From: an uncultured Burkholderiales bacterium
GTDB taxonomy: Bacteria > Pseudomonadota > Gammaproteobacteria > Burkholderiales > Burkholderiaceae_C
NCBI GenBank assembly: GCA_903932865.1
Contig: CAIZHQ010000016.1
Location: forward strand, 124,001-188,000
Reading direction: 5' to 3'
DNA: 64,000 nt
Shown here: positions 10,498-21,112 of the stretch, one piece after another
Position numbering within the stretch: the stretch's first letter is position 1
Layout of the letters: each line of letters opens with the position of its first letter
Notes under the pieces: model-generated
Told to the model about the DNA's origin: nothing
What the model saw: only the letters and a program-made list of their open reading frames with translations
Databases searched by the model: none
Translations under genes and position numbers: made by a program

Positions 10498-10713
10498 GAA
10501 GTCTTGCCCATTCAATGAATACTAAAAAACTCAAATCATGGCGCTTGGTGCGCGTTTTGTAAATCCTGTGTCATGGACTCGCCGTGTCTTGCAGGGTCTT
10601 TCCGGGGACAAGACAGCACTCAAAAAAGCGACTCGTCAAGGACCTCTGTTGCAGTGCGTCTTTCGCACTTCCTTCAAAATCATTGACATTCAATGGGATA
10701 ACAGGAGACAAAC

Positions 10714-11604
10714 ATGCACGTGGGTATTGCAGGCATCGGCAAGATGGGCGCGGCGATTGGGTCGCGGTTGTTGTCATTGGGCATGCACGTGACGGTTTGG
10801 AACCGCACCGCTGAGCGTGCGCAGCCCCTGCTGGACACAGGGGCTCGGTGGGCTGACTCTCCCAAGGCATTGGCCGAGTCGGTCGATGTGGTCATCACTT
10901 TGCTGACCAACGAGGCGGCGCTCGATGACGTTTATGGTTCGGCTTCGGGCTTGCTCGCGGGCAAAGTTCATGACAAGGTGTTCATCGACATGAGCACCGT
11001 TCGCCCTGCCAAGCCGCAAGAAATGGCTCGGCGTGCACAAGCGGTTCAAGCCCGTTTCCTGGAGTGTCCGGTGGGCGGTAGCGTGGGGCCCGCCAAAGAG
11101 GGCAAATTGTTGGGCTTTGTCGGTGGCGAAGCGCAGGATTTGCAAAAAGTCCAGGCCTTGCTCGACGTGATGTGCCGCCGTGTGGAGCATGTGGGGCCGC
11201 ACGGGGCGGGCGCCACCATGAAACTGGCTGTCAATTTGCCTTTGATGGTGTATTGGCAAACCTTGGGTGAGGCACTGTCTTTGGTTGAACCCCTGGGCCT
11301 TGATCCCCAGCGCGTGATCGACATCCTGTCGGATTCATCGGGTGGGCCCAACATGCTCAAGGTGCGTGGCGGCATGATCGCCAAGACCCTGAGTCAGCAA
11401 AAAAGTGATCAGGTTACCGTCAATGTGGCAACGATGCGCAAAGACATGCAAGCCATGCTGGACTTGGGCTCGGAGACGCATAAAACCCTGCCCCTGACGG
11501 CTTTGGCCCTGCAAAATTTCGATGCTGCCGCACAGAGCGGACTGGATGCGAAGGACTGTTCAGAGTTGCTGGTGTGGTGGTTGTCCCAAGGTGGCCGCGC
11601 CTGA
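10714..11604 (+). CDS. NAD(P)-dependent oxidoreductase, 3-hydroxyisobutyrate dehydrogenase family
   Basis: Enzymes of this family oxidise beta-hydroxyacids or reduce semialdehydes such as tartronate or glyoxylate derivatives. The N-terminal Rossmann motif GIAGIGKMG is at residues 4-12. The family substrate motif appears as LECPVGGSVGPAKEGKL (normally DAPVSGG), and the catalytic lysine region as GAGATMKLAVN near residue 170. The length of 296 aa is normal. AGGAGA lies seven bases upstream of the ATG. The next gene is a convergent solute-binding protein, which suggests carboxylate metabolism, but the substrate is not predictable. Confidence 0.88.
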   Translation: MHVGIAGIGKMGAAIGSRLLSLGMHVTVWNRTAERAQPLLDTGARWADSPKALAESVDVVITLLTNEAALDDVYGSASGLLAGKVHDKVFIDMSTVRPAKPQEMARRAQAVQARFLECPVGGSVGPAKEGKLLGFVGGEAQDLQKVQALLDVMCRRVEHVGPHGAGATMKLAVNLPLMVYWQTLGEALSLVEPLGLDPQRVIDILSDSSGGPNMLKVRGGMIAKTLSQQKSDQVTVNVATMRKDMQAMLDLGSETHKTLPLTALALQNFDAAAQSGLDAKDCSELLVWWLSQGGRA

Positions 11605-11633
11605 TTCGGGCGCAGCCTCCTTGTATGAGGGCT

Positions 11634-12629
11634 TCACTCGAGGCGCATTTCCCGGATGATGGCGCGGAACTGGTCCATCTGCCGGCGCAGCATGGCGTCT
11701 TGCTCGGCCGGTGTTGAGCCCACGCCTTCGGCACCCAGGTCGTTCAGGCGCTTGACCACATCGGGGTGGCGCACCGCGGCGATCACTTCCTTGTTCAAGC
11801 GATCAATGATGTCCTTGGGTGTTTTGGCTGGGGCAAACACACCGTTCCAACCTTCCAGTTCCAGGTTGGGAAAGCCCAGCTCCCTGACTGTGGGCACATC
11901 GGGCAGCCCCGGGATGCGTTTGGAGGCTGTCGTGGCGATGGCCTTCAGCGTTCCGGCCTTGATTTCGGCCAGGGAGGAAGACAACTGATCGCCACCGACT
12001 TGGAGTCGACCCGCCAGCAATTCTTGCTTGAGAGGGGCCGCGCCCTTGAAAGGAATGTGGGTGATATTGACTTTGCCTTCTTTTTTGAAGGCCTCACCCA
12101 AGACGTGCATGGTGGAGCCTGGACCTGTCGAGCCATAGTTGTACTGCAGTGCAGTGTTGCTGCGCAGCAAGTTGGCCAGCTCTTTCAGGTCTTTGGCGGG
12201 CACGCTGGGACTGGCTGTCCAGACAAAGGGCACATACACGGCGATGGACACCCCTGCAAAGTCGGTGTCTACATTGAAGGGGGAGCGGTTGGCCAATGCT
12301 TGCGCCACCGAGGCCAGCGGAAACGAGAGGTTGTGCATCATGATGGTGTAACCATCGGGGGCCGCTTTGGCCATCAGGTCGGCACCGATTGCGCCACCCG
12401 CTCCGCCCCGGTTGTCCACCGTGACGGGTTGGCCCATGGATTCACTCATTTTTTGCGCCACGATGCGGGCAACAATGTCGGTGGTGCCTCCTGCAGGGAA
12501 AGGCACGATCATCTTGATGGGCTTGCTGGGGTAGGACTGCGCCAGGGTTGCGGGGTGAAGCGCCAGCGTCACCAGACCCAGCAATACAGAGGCGCAGATT
12601 TGGCGCCATTTTTGAGGTATCAAACGCAT
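11634..12629 (-). CDS. Tripartite tricarboxylate transporter substrate-binding protein (Bug family)
   Basis: Bug proteins are periplasmic receptors for carboxylates and other small acids, hugely expanded in Burkholderiales. The 331-aa precursor has a signal peptide (MRLIPQKWRQ then a hydrophobic stretch ending TLAQS) and the family blocks YPSKPIKMIVPFPAGGTTD, DNRGGAGGAIG and ELGFPNLE. The ATG at 12629 is preceded by AAGGAG; the frame opens further upstream without a better site. No TctA/TctB membrane genes are nearby, so it is an orphan receptor. The ligand is unknown. Confidence 0.93.
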   Translation of the reverse strand: MRLIPQKWRQICASVLLGLVTLALHPATLAQSYPSKPIKMIVPFPAGGTTDIVARIVAQKMSESMGQPVTVDNRGGAGGAIGADLMAKAAPDGYTIMMHNLSFPLASVAQALANRSPFNVDTDFAGVSIAVYVPFVWTASPSVPAKDLKELANLLRSNTALQYNYGSTGPGSTMHVLGEAFKKEGKVNITHIPFKGAAPLKQELLAGRLQVGGDQLSSSLAEIKAGTLKAIATTASKRIPGLPDVPTVRELGFPNLELEGWNGVFAPAKTPKDIIDRLNKEVIAAVRHPDVVKRLNDLGAEGVGSTPAEQDAMLRRQMDQFRAIIREMRLE

Positions 12630-12867
12630 GAAGTCTCCTTGTGGTTGTGACCTCCTGACCATGCCGAACAGGAAGAAATTCACTATCACACAAGTCAATT
12701 GACCCGACGCATCACCAAAGTGACAAGCGCTTGATCTACACGCGCCTTGGGGTTGACATGCAGAAGTTCGGTTTTTTCAAGAACTTCAATCCCACAACAA
12801 GCGTCCACACGCCATTTGCAGAGGTAAGTTCATTCAGAGCAGAGTCTGGTGCCTGACTTTGGGTATT

Positions 12868-13275
12868 TCAGCAGACCCGTCGTGCGATTTTGTGAATGGC
12901 CGATGTGGGATCGATTTCCATCCAATCGTGCAGCATGCCCTGGCGACCGATCACCTTGCCCGTCAACATGGCACCACTGTAGTGCGTCAAATGCATCACA
13001 CGTGCCATTTTGGCTTTGCAGTTGATCATCAGTTGAGTTTGGGCCGACAGATAAGGCTTACCCTCCGCGGTCGTTTGAGTTTTTTTGTAATCGATCGCAC
13101 TCCAAACAAGCTTGCGGCCGGCATCTTGCTCGATGGAGTTGGCATCGATGTAGAACATGCCTTGATCATTCAAAACGATGACTTCCCATTTGGGTGCAGC
13201 CATGCCAGGAGCCGCCAAAACGCTGAACAAGGCGATGAGCACCCAGGTGGAAGTTTTGAAATACGTCATGTTCAT
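12868..13275 (-). CDS. Small exported protein, surface-adhesin E-like
   Basis: A 135-aa secreted protein with a signal peptide (hydrophobic core after MNMTYFKTST, predicted cleavage after GMAA). The mature part resembles the surface-adhesin protein E-like family: short beta-rich proteins with a pattern of WxSAIDYKK and a single conserved cysteine pair (one in MINCKAK, one at the C-terminus). The cellular role is not known. It lies directly downstream of ispB on the same strand with an 18-base gap, so it may share its transcript. The family call is moderate and a plain hypothetical label would also be fair. Confidence 0.65.
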   Translation of the reverse strand: MNMTYFKTSTWVLIALFSVLAAPGMAAPKWEVIVLNDQGMFYIDANSIEQDAGRKLVWSAIDYKKTQTTAEGKPYLSAQTQLMINCKAKMARVMHLTHYSGAMLTGKVIGRQGMLHDWMEIDPTSAIHKIARRVC

Positions 13276-13293
13276 TCTTGCCGGGTGCTGCGC

Positions 13294-14277
13294 TCAGGTG
13301 CGCCGAGCAAGCAGCTGCGATGCCAACAGCACCATGGCCTGACGGTGGGCGTTGTCGGGCAGTTGGAGGGCTGCATCGATGGCCCTTTGGGCCTCGGCTG
13401 CGGCGGCATCCCGGGTGGCTTCCAGGGCTCCGGTTTCTCGCACGATGGCCACGATGTCGGCCAGGCGTTCCACGCTGCCGGTTTCAATGGCTTCGCGCAC
13501 GGTTTGGCTTTGTGAGGCGTTGCCGCGCTGAATGGCCAGAATCAAAGGCAAGGTGGCCTTGCCCTCGCGCAGGTCATCGCCCAGGTTTTTGCCCATCTCC
13601 GTGGTGTTGCCATCGTAGTCGAGCACATCGTCGATCACTTGAAAAGCAGTTCCCAAGGCCTGGCCGTAATCGGCGCACGCGGCTTCAACACCTGCAGAGC
13701 TGCCCGCCAGGATGGCACCCAGTCGGGCGCTGGCTTCGAACAACTTGGCCGTTTTGGAGCGAATCACGCGCAAATAGCCTTTTTCGTCCAGCGAGGCATC
13801 GTGCATGTTCATCAGTTGCAGCACTTCGCCTTCGGCAATCACGTTGGTGGCATCGGCCAGGGTTTGCATGATGCGCATGCTGCCGGCATCGACCATCATT
13901 TGGAAAGCGCGCGAATACAAAAAGTCACCCACGAGCACGCTGGCCGGATTACCAAAGTTTTCATTCGCCGTGGGCCTGCCGCGCCTCAGGGTGGACTCGT
14001 CCACCACATCGTCGTGCAGCAAGGTGGCGGTGTGGATGAATTCGACCACGGCCGCCAGGTTGTGGCGCTGGCCACCGGTGTAGCCCAAGGCCCCGCAAGT
14101 GAGCAGCAGCAGGACCGGGCGAAGGCGCTTGCCTCCAGCTGAAATGATGTAGCGTGCCACCTCCCCCACCAAGGGCACACCGGAATCGAGGCGCTGGGCG
14201 ATGACATGGTCGACCATGGCCATGTCTGGGGCCACCAGTTCAAGAACGGCTGAAGTGCTGTTTTCTGAGGGAGACAA
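13294..14277 (-). CDS. ispB: Octaprenyl/polyprenyl diphosphate synthase IspB
   Basis: IspB builds the long isoprenoid side chain of ubiquinone from FPP and IPP. Both aspartate-rich motifs are present: LLHDDVVDES near residue 88 and IDDVLDYDG near residue 218, plus GGKRLRP. No ATG start fits. The TTG at 14277 gives the family-like start SPSENSTSAVLEL and a 327-aa protein (E. coli IspB has 323), and GGATCC lies six bases upstream. An internal ATG at 14223 would remove conserved residues. It is divergent from rplU, the arrangement also found in E. coli. Confidence 0.94.
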   Translation of the reverse strand: MSPSENSTSAVLELVAPDMAMVDHVIAQRLDSGVPLVGEVARYIISAGGKRLRPVLLLLTCGALGYTGGQRHNLAAVVEFIHTATLLHDDVVDESTLRRGRPTANENFGNPASVLVGDFLYSRAFQMMVDAGSMRIMQTLADATNVIAEGEVLQLMNMHDASLDEKGYLRVIRSKTAKLFEASARLGAILAGSSAGVEAACADYGQALGTAFQVIDDVLDYDGNTTEMGKNLGDDLREGKATLPLILAIQRGNASQSQTVREAIETGSVERLADIVAIVRETGALEATRDAAAAEAQRAIDAALQLPDNAHRQAMVLLASQLLARRT

Positions 14278-14408
14278 ATGTAGGATCCGGCTAGGGAGCT
14301 CAGTGGAACCGAGGCGGGTGGAACAAAACGCACCCAGTGCGAGATGCAATTATAGAGACCGCCGTGCCTGGGCCCTCTGTGGCAAGTACAGCCGAGAATG
14401 ATTCAGAT

Positions 14409-14437
14409 TTGCCAGTCATGGGTGGCCGTGCTAAAAT
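14409..14437 (+). promoter_or_regulatory. Sigma-70 promoter for rplU-rpmA
   Basis: TTGCCA (-35, 14409-14414) and TAAAAT (-10, 14432-14437) are separated by exactly 17 bases, 54 bases upstream of the rplU start. This is the best-matching promoter I saw in the window. Confidence 0.7.
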
Positions 14438-14490
14438 CTCAGGTTCCTTGGGGATTAGCCCTTGGAAACTTCCATTCAAAGAGGTCATTT

Positions 14491-14802
14491 ATGTACGCGG
14501 TCATAAAAACCGGTGGCAAACAGTATCGTGTTGTCGCTGGCGAAAAAATTAAAGTAGAACAGATTGCTGCGGACGTTGGCCAGGAAATCGTGATTGATCA
14601 AGTTTTAGCCGTCGGTACCGGCGCTGAAATCAAGATCGGCACGCCCCTGGTGTCCGGTGCCACGGTCACAGTCACAGTGCTGTCTCATGGCAAGCACGAC
14701 AAAGTGCACATCTTCAAGATGCGCCGTCGCAAGCACTATCAGAAACGTCAGGGTCACCGCCAGCAGTTCACCGAACTGCAAATTGGCGCGATCTCTGCCT
14801 GA
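14491..14802 (+). CDS. rplU: 50S ribosomal protein L21
   Basis: L21 is a 103-aa large-subunit protein that contacts 23S rRNA. The sequence [14 protein letters not shown] at the start and the [15 protein letters not shown] basic block near the C-terminus are diagnostic, and the length equals that of E. coli L21. The frame extends upstream, but the ATG at 14491 gives the conserved start and is preceded by AAAGAGG. Followed after 12 bases by rpmA. Confidence 0.98.
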   Translation: MYAVIKTGGKQYRVVAGEKIKVEQIAADVGQEIVIDQVLAVGTGAEIKIGTPLVSGATVTVTVLSHGKHDKVHIFKMRRRKHYQKRQGHRQQFTELQIGAISA

Positions 14803-14814
14803 GGAGAACAGGTC

Positions 14815-15075
14815 ATGGCACAGAAAAAAGGCGGCGGCTCTACGCGCAACGGTCGTGATTCCAAGCCAAAAATGCTTGGTGTCAAGGCTTTTGGTGGTGA
14901 ACTGATCAGCGCTGGCGCGATCATTGTTCGCCAACGTGGCACCAAATTCCATGCCGGCAGCAATGTCGGCATTGGCAAAGACCACACTTTGTTTGCTTTG
15001 GTAGACGGCCATGTGTCGTTCTCGACCAAAGGGGAACTCAGCAAGCACATGGTCAACGTGACACCGGCTGTTTAA
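14815..15075 (+). CDS. rpmA: 50S ribosomal protein L27
   Basis: L27 is an 86-aa protein whose N-terminal tail reaches the peptidyl-transferase centre. The start [16 protein letters not shown] and the block [15 protein letters not shown] are diagnostic. It carries the ordinary proteobacterial N-terminus without the cleaved extension seen in Firmicutes. GAGGAG precedes the start. A strong terminator hairpin follows, yet obgE starts only 100 bases further on, the conserved rplU-rpmA-obgE order. Confidence 0.98.
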   Translation: MAQKKGGGSTRNGRDSKPKMLGVKAFGGELISAGAIIVRQRGTKFHAGSNVGIGKDHTLFALVDGHVSFSTKGELSKHMVNVTPAV

Positions 15076-15100
15076 GCCTGTCGCGCCCATGGCGAAGAAG

Positions 15101-15122
15101 AGCCCCGCAAGCCGGGGCTTTT
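15101..15122 (+). terminator. Rho-independent terminator after rpmA
   Basis: A 7-bp stem (AGCCCCG / CGGGGCT) with a 5-base loop is followed by TTTT. It probably ends most rplU-rpmA transcripts ahead of obgE. Confidence 0.75.
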
Positions 15123-15148
15123 CGCATTCTGGCCCGCTGACCTTTTGA

Positions 15149-16303
<1,155 letters not shown>

Positions 16304-16360
16304 TTCGGCGGCGTGCGCATGAATTTTGTCCTTTTTCTTCACGCCCAGTAAAACCCCAGC

Positions 16361-17497
16361 ATGACATCTGCCGCCGTTTCCACCCTGTTGCGCGATGCGC
16401 GCCGAATCGTCGTCAAAGTCGGCTCCAGCCTGGTGACGAACGAAGGGCGTGGCCTGGACGAGGGTGCGATTGGCGAGTGGTGCCGACAGATGGCGCTGCT
16501 CAGCGCCCAAGGCAAAGAGGTGGTCATGGTGTCCAGTGGTGCGATTGCTGAAGGCATGAAGCGCCTGGGCTGGACCACCCGCCCGAGCGAAGTCCCTGCC
16601 TTGCAGGCCGCTGCCGCTGTGGGCCAGATGGGCCTGGCGCAAATGTACGAAACCAAGTTGCGCGAAAACGGCATGGGCAGCGCCCAAGTCTTGCTCACGC
16701 ATGCCGATCTGGCCGACCGCGAGCGTTACCTCAATGCCCGCTCGACCTTGCTGACCTTGCTGCAGCACCGCGTTTTGCCTGTGATCAATGAAAACGACAC
16801 GGTGGTCAACGATGAGATCAAGTTTGGCGACAACGACACTTTGGGGGCGTTGGTGGCCAACCTGATCGAAGCTGATTTGCTGGTCATCCTGACCGACCAA
16901 AAAGGCTTGTACACCGCCGACCCGCGCAAAGACCCCTCGGCCACCTTCGTGCACGAGGCCCATGCTGGTGATTTGGCCCTGGAAGCCATGGCGGGCGGTG
17001 CGGGTTCGAGCATTGGGCGGGGCGGCATGATCACCAAAATTCTGGCAGCCAAACGTGCGGCCGGCTCGGGTGCGTCCACTGTGATCGCCTGGGGACGTGA
17101 GCCCGACGCCCTGTTGCGCCTGTGCCAGGGGGACAACATGGGCACCTTGCTGGTGGCTCAGACGGCCAAGCAGCAAGCGCGCAAACAATGGATGGCCGAC
17201 CACCTGCAAATGCGGGGCTCGGTCACGGTGGATGCAGGTGCAGCGCACAAAGTGCTGACCGAAGGCAAGAGCCTGTTGCCGATTGGCATGACGGGCGTCG
17301 CGGGTGATTTTTCACGTGGCGATGTGATCGCCATCCGGGACGAACAGGGCGCCGAAATTGCCCGAGGCCTCGCCAATTACGCCAGCGCTGAGGCCCGTTT
17401 GTTGTGCCGCAAGCCCTCGCACGATTACGAGGCCTTGCTGGGCTACACCGCCGAGCCCGAGATGGTGCATCGGGACAACCTGATTCTGAGCCGCTGA
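16361..17497 (+). CDS. proB: Glutamate 5-kinase ProB with PUA domain
   Basis: ProB phosphorylates glutamate in the first step of proline synthesis and is normally feedback-inhibited by proline. The 378-aa protein has the amino-acid kinase domain ([14 protein letters not shown] at residues 14-27, [17 protein letters not shown] near residue 145, GGMITKI near 225) and a C-terminal PUA domain (about 280-360). The order obgE-proB is common in Burkholderiales. It converges on rppH with 36 bases between. Confidence 0.97.
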   Translation: MTSAAVSTLLRDARRIVVKVGSSLVTNEGRGLDEGAIGEWCRQMALLSAQGKEVVMVSSGAIAEGMKRLGWTTRPSEVPALQAAAAVGQMGLAQMYETKLRENGMGSAQVLLTHADLADRERYLNARSTLLTLLQHRVLPVINENDTVVNDEIKFGDNDTLGALVANLIEADLLVILTDQKGLYTADPRKDPSATFVHEAHAGDLALEAMAGGAGSSIGRGGMITKILAAKRAAGSGASTVIAWGREPDALLRLCQGDNMGTLLVAQTAKQQARKQWMADHLQMRGSVTVDAGAAHKVLTEGKSLLPIGMTGVAGDFSRGDVIAIRDEQGAEIARGLANYASAEARLLCRKPSHDYEALLGYTAEPEMVHRDNLILSR

Positions 17498-17533
17498 AGT
17501 CAAGGGGGGCGGATCCAGCCTTCGCCAGATGGG

Positions 17534-18148
17534 TCAGCCTTGCGGGTTCGGGTCAAAGCTGGCGCCGGGGGGCAACTCCATGTGCTGTGGGGGCTGCATC
17601 TCGCCGTGATCGTGGTCCATGCCGTGATCACGTGAGCCGCGGCTGCCGCCACGCAGGTATCGGTTTTGCCGCTCTTGCCGGGGCAGATAGCGGGCCAGTT
17701 CAGTCAAGGCCATTTCGTACACGCCGCGTTTGAACTCCACCACCACATCCAGCGGCACCCAATAGTCGTTCCAACGCCAAGCGTCAAATTCCGGGTGGTC
17801 TGTCGCGCGCAAGTTCAAGTGGTGGTCGTGCGTCACCATCTGCAGCAAGAACCAGATCTGTTTCTGGCCCTTGTAAAAGCCGCGTGCATCCCGTCGGATG
17901 AAGCGGTCTGGCACCTCATAGCGCAACCAGTCACGGGTTCGGGCCACGATGCGCACATGCTCCGGGTGGAGCCCCACTTCTTCATGCAGTTCGCGGAACA
18001 TGGCTTGTTCAGGGCTTTCACCCCGGTCAATGCCACCCTGCGGAAACTGCCAGCTGTGGGTGCGGATGCGCTTGCCCCAGAAAACCTGGTTTTTCTGGTT
18101 GAGCAGAATGATGCCGACGTTCGGCCTAAAGCCTTCACGGTCAAGCAT
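17534..18148 (-). CDS. rppH: RNA pyrophosphohydrolase RppH
   Basis: RppH removes pyrophosphate from 5'-triphosphorylated mRNA and so starts RNase E-dependent decay. The start [18 protein letters not shown] and the Nudix box beginning [20 protein letters not shown] are diagnostic. At 204 aa it is longer than E. coli RppH (176) because of a C-terminal tail rich in Arg, Asp and His ([14 protein letters not shown]). The ATG at 18148 is preferred to an upstream TTG at 18160. It is divergent from proS, with 99 bases between. Confidence 0.95.
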   Translation of the reverse strand: MLDREGFRPNVGIILLNQKNQVFWGKRIRTHSWQFPQGGIDRGESPEQAMFRELHEEVGLHPEHVRIVARTRDWLRYEVPDRFIRRDARGFYKGQKQIWFLLQMVTHDHHLNLRATDHPEFDAWRWNDYWVPLDVVVEFKRGVYEMALTELARYLPRQERQNRYLRGGSRGSRDHGMDHDHGEMQPPQHMELPPGASFDPNPQG

Positions 18149-18247
18149 AATCAACCTCAAATTTTTAAATTGTGTCCATTATGCACGCCTCACCGGCGCT
18201 TGCTCTTGGATGTTTCCCTGATTTCCCTGCTGAGTTAGCCCGCCGCG

Positions 18248-19993
18248 ATGAAAGCCTCCCAGTTCCTCATTTCCACTCTCAAAGAAGCCCCAGCCGACGC
18301 TGAAGTGGTCAGCCACAAACTGATGACCCGCGCAGGCATGATCAAAAAGCTGGGCGCAGGCATCTACAACTACATGCCCATGGGCTTGCGCGTGATCCGC
18401 AAGGTCGAAGCCATCGTGCGCGAAGAGATGAACCGCGCAGGCGCCATCGAGATGACCATGCCCGTGGTGCAACCGGCCGAGCTGTGGCAAGAGACGGGCC
18501 GTTTTGACAAGATGGGCCCTGAATTGCTGCGCATCAAGGACCGCCATGGCCGCGATTTTGTGATCCAGCCCACCAGCGAAGAAGTCGTGACCGACGTCGT
18601 GCGTCAGGAAGTGCGTAGCTACAAACAGCTGCCCAAAAATTTCTACCAAATTCAGACCAAGTTCCGCGACGAGCGCCGTCCGCGTTTTGGTTTGATGCGT
18701 GGTCGCGAGTTCACCATGAAGGACGCCTACAGCTTTGACCGCGACGTGGCCAGCGCCAAGGCCAGCTACCAGGTGATGGCCGGGGCTTACCGCCGTATCT
18801 TTGACCGCTTTGGCCTGACCTACCGCGCCGTGGCGGCCGACAGCGGTGCCATTGGCGGCGACTTGTCTGAAGAGTTTCAGGTGATCGCCGCCACAGGCGA
18901 AGACGCCATCGTCTATTGCCCCAGCAGCAGCTACGCCGCCAACATCGAAAAAGCCGAAGCCCTGGCCCCCAAGCAGCCTCGTGGCGAGGCATCCCAAGCG
19001 CTGACCAAGACACCCACGCCCGGCAAGAGCACCTGCGAAGATGTGGCCGCCTTGTTGAATGTGCCGCTGTCCACCACCGTCAAGTCGCTGGTGTTGGCTA
19101 CCGACACCCTGAATGAGCAGGGCGAAATCGTGAAGTCGAAGGTTTGGCTGTTGCTGCTTCGCGGAGACCACGACATGAACGAAGTCAAGGTCAGCAAGCT
19201 GCCCGGCATGGAAGGCGGTTTCCGTTTTGCTACCCTGGCCGAGATTGAAGAACACTTTGGCTGCAAGCCCGGTTACTTGGGCCCCTTGAACCTGAAAAAA
19301 CCTGTGCACCTGGTGGCCGACCGTGACGTGGCCGTGATGGCCGACTGGATTTGTGGTGCCAACGAAGAGGACTTCCACATCACCGGCGTCAACTGGGGCC
19401 GTGACCTGCCCGAGCCGGCCTTGGTGGCCGACATCCGAAACGTGGTGGCGGGCGACAAGTCGCCGGACGGCCAGGGCGAGCTGGCCATCGAGCGCGGCAT
19501 CGAAGTGGGCCATGTGTTTTATCTGGGCACCAAATACTCCAAGGCCATGAACGCCACCTTCCTGGACGAGAACGGCAAGCCACAGTTCCTGGAGATGGGT
19601 TGCTACGGCATCGGCGTCACGCGCCTGCCCGCTGCCGCCATCGAACAAAACCACGACGATCGCGGCATCATTTGGCCCGACGCGATTGCGCCCTTCACCG
19701 TGGTGATTTGCCCCATCGGCATGGACCGCAGCGAGGCCGTCAAGGCCGAAGCTGAGCGGATTTACGCCGCATTGCTGGCCGATGGGGTGGATGTCATCCT
19801 GGACGACCGTGGCGAGCGACCCGGGGCCATGTTTGCCGACTGGGAACTGATTGGTGTGCCGCACCGCCTCACCATTGGCGACAAGGGCCTGAAAGACGGA
19901 TTGGTCGAATACCAGCACCGCCGCGATGCTGAGTCCAGCAAAGTGGCTGTGGCCGACATCCTGGGTCACCTCAAGGGGCGGTTGGCCCCCTGA
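18248..19993 (+). CDS. proS: Prolyl-tRNA synthetase (class II, with editing domain)
   Basis: ProS charges tRNA-Pro. The 581-aa bacterial-type enzyme has class II motif 1 near residues 45-75, motif 2 ([17 protein letters not shown]) near residue 140, a YbaK-like INS editing domain (about residues 230-400) that removes mischarged alanine, motif 3 ([10 protein letters not shown]) near residue 450 and the anticodon-binding domain at the C-terminus. A lytic transglycosylase gene follows after 17 bases. Confidence 0.98.
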   Translation: MKASQFLISTLKEAPADAEVVSHKLMTRAGMIKKLGAGIYNYMPMGLRVIRKVEAIVREEMNRAGAIEMTMPVVQPAELWQETGRFDKMGPELLRIKDRHGRDFVIQPTSEEVVTDVVRQEVRSYKQLPKNFYQIQTKFRDERRPRFGLMRGREFTMKDAYSFDRDVASAKASYQVMAGAYRRIFDRFGLTYRAVAADSGAIGGDLSEEFQVIAATGEDAIVYCPSSSYAANIEKAEALAPKQPRGEASQALTKTPTPGKSTCEDVAALLNVPLSTTVKSLVLATDTLNEQGEIVKSKVWLLLLRGDHDMNEVKVSKLPGMEGGFRFATLAEIEEHFGCKPGYLGPLNLKKPVHLVADRDVAVMADWICGANEEDFHITGVNWGRDLPEPALVADIRNVVAGDKSPDGQGELAIERGIEVGHVFYLGTKYSKAMNATFLDENGKPQFLEMGCYGIGVTRLPAAAIEQNHDDRGIIWPDAIAPFTVVICPIGMDRSEAVKAEAERIYAALLADGVDVILDDRGERPGAMFADWELIGVPHRLTIGDKGLKDGLVEYQHRRDAESSKVAVADILGHLKGRLAP

Positions 19994-20010
19994 GCCGCAC
20001 GCCCGGGTCC

Positions 20011-20637
20011 ATGACACATTCGGTCATGCCCAGCCGCCGGGCTTGTTTGCTCAGTCTGTGTGGGATCCTGCTGCCCGTCGGGCTGGCACGCGCCGGACGA
20101 CAAATTGAAGAGCCTCTGTCGCACGCTGTGCGTTCGGCCCTTAGCGCAGCCGTGGCGGCGGCTGCTCCCCCTGAACCCCTATTGCCCACCGCCTCTGACC
20201 AGCAGGCCTATGCGCAGTGGCAAGTGGCGAGCAGCCAACGCCTGGCGCGCTACAAAAAACACCCCACCGAGCGGCAAGAGTTCTTGCAAACCCTGTGGTA
20301 CGAAGCCCGCAGGGCAGGCCTGCCCTTGTCACTGGTGCTGGGCGTGGTGCAGGTCGAAAGCGCGTTTCGCAAATACGCCATCTCCAGCGCCGGAGCACGC
20401 GGCTACATGCAGGTCATGCCGTTTTGGGCACGCCTGATCGGCGATGGCGACGACAGCCGCCTGTTCCACCTGCAGACCAACCTGCGCTTTGGCTGCGTGA
20501 TCTTGCGCCACTACCTGGACCGGGAACGGGGCGATCTTTTCATGGCGCTGGGCCGCTACAACGGCAGTCGTGGGCAGTCGGCTTATCCGCAAAAGGTGAT
20601 GGCGGCGCAGCGGGCTTGGATGCACCCTTGGGATTGA
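20011..20637 (+). CDS. Lytic transglycosylase, SLT family, exported
   Basis: A periplasmic murein-cleaving enzyme by homology. The 208-aa protein begins with a basic stretch and hydrophobic segment consistent with a signal peptide ending near ARAG. The SLT catalytic region is clear: VVQVESAFRKYAISSAGARG with the catalytic glutamate in QVES, then YMQVMPFW and ALGRYNGSRG. It is joined to proS by a 17-base gap, a pairing I recognise from other Comamonadaceae. Which glycan bonds it prefers and whether it is lipid-anchored are unknown. Confidence 0.9.
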   Translation: MTHSVMPSRRACLLSLCGILLPVGLARAGRQIEEPLSHAVRSALSAAVAAAAPPEPLLPTASDQQAYAQWQVASSQRLARYKKHPTERQEFLQTLWYEARRAGLPLSLVLGVVQVESAFRKYAISSAGARGYMQVMPFWARLIGDGDDSRLFHLQTNLRFGCVILRHYLDRERGDLFMALGRYNGSRGQSAYPQKVMAAQRAWMHPWD

Positions 20638-20642
20638 GGGCG

Positions 20643-20666
20643 CAAAAAAGCCACCCGAAGGTGGCT
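20643..20666 (-). terminator. Rho-independent terminator after grxD
   Basis: Read on the minus strand, a 7-bp stem (AGCCACC / GGTGGCT) with a TTCG loop is followed by a run of six T, 38 bases past the grxD stop. Confidence 0.75.
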
Positions 20667-20703
20667 CTGACAGGTTTGAGGCTTTGGCGGAGTCAACCCC
20701 CGT

Positions 20704-21027
20704 TCAGGACTGGCCGTTGATGACCTGCTGCAGTTCGCCCGACTCGTACATTTCCATCATGATGTCCGAGCCGCCAATGAACTCGCCCTTGACGTAGAGC
20801 TGGGGGATGGTGGGCCAGTTGCTGTATTCCTTGATGCCTTGGCGGATTTCGGCATCGTCCAGCACATTCACGGTTTTGACCGTCTTGGGGTCCACGCCCA
20901 CGGCTTTGAGAATCTGGATGGCACGGCCTGAAAAACCGCACATGGGAAAGCTGGCGTTGCCTTTCATGAACAGGGTGATGTCGTTGCCTTTGACGAGTTC
21001 GTCGATGCGTTGTTGGGTATCGCTCAT
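20704..21027 (-). CDS. grxD: Monothiol glutaredoxin, Grx4/GrxD family
   Basis: Grx4-type glutaredoxins bind a 2Fe-2S cluster with glutathione and traffic Fe-S clusters rather than acting as disulfide reductases. The 107-aa protein has the CGFS active-site motif (PMCGFSGRA near residue 30), the cis-proline loop WPTIPQLYVKGEFIGG and the usual C-terminal EMYESGELQQ. It is the last gene of a hemA-prfA-prmC-grxD cluster; the supply of Fe-S clusters and haem precursors in one block may be relevant. Confidence 0.96.
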   Translation of the reverse strand: MSDTQQRIDELVKGNDITLFMKGNASFPMCGFSGRAIQILKAVGVDPKTVKTVNVLDDAEIRQGIKEYSNWPTIPQLYVKGEFIGGSDIMMEMYESGELQQVINGQS

Positions 21028-21112
21028 GGTGTTGCTCCAAATGGGGTCGGTGTCGGACGAGATGAATTATGTCTCTGATTGAAAGTCTGCCATTGTTGCA
21101 GGGATGTTGCTG

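Noticed and set aside
11634-12629. Complete tripartite tricarboxylate transporter
   Set aside because: Only the binding protein is present; no TctA or TctB gene lies on either side.
18179-20017. 612-codon minus-strand open frame opposite proS
   Set aside because: Shadow of proS; composition is that of a mirrored coding frame.
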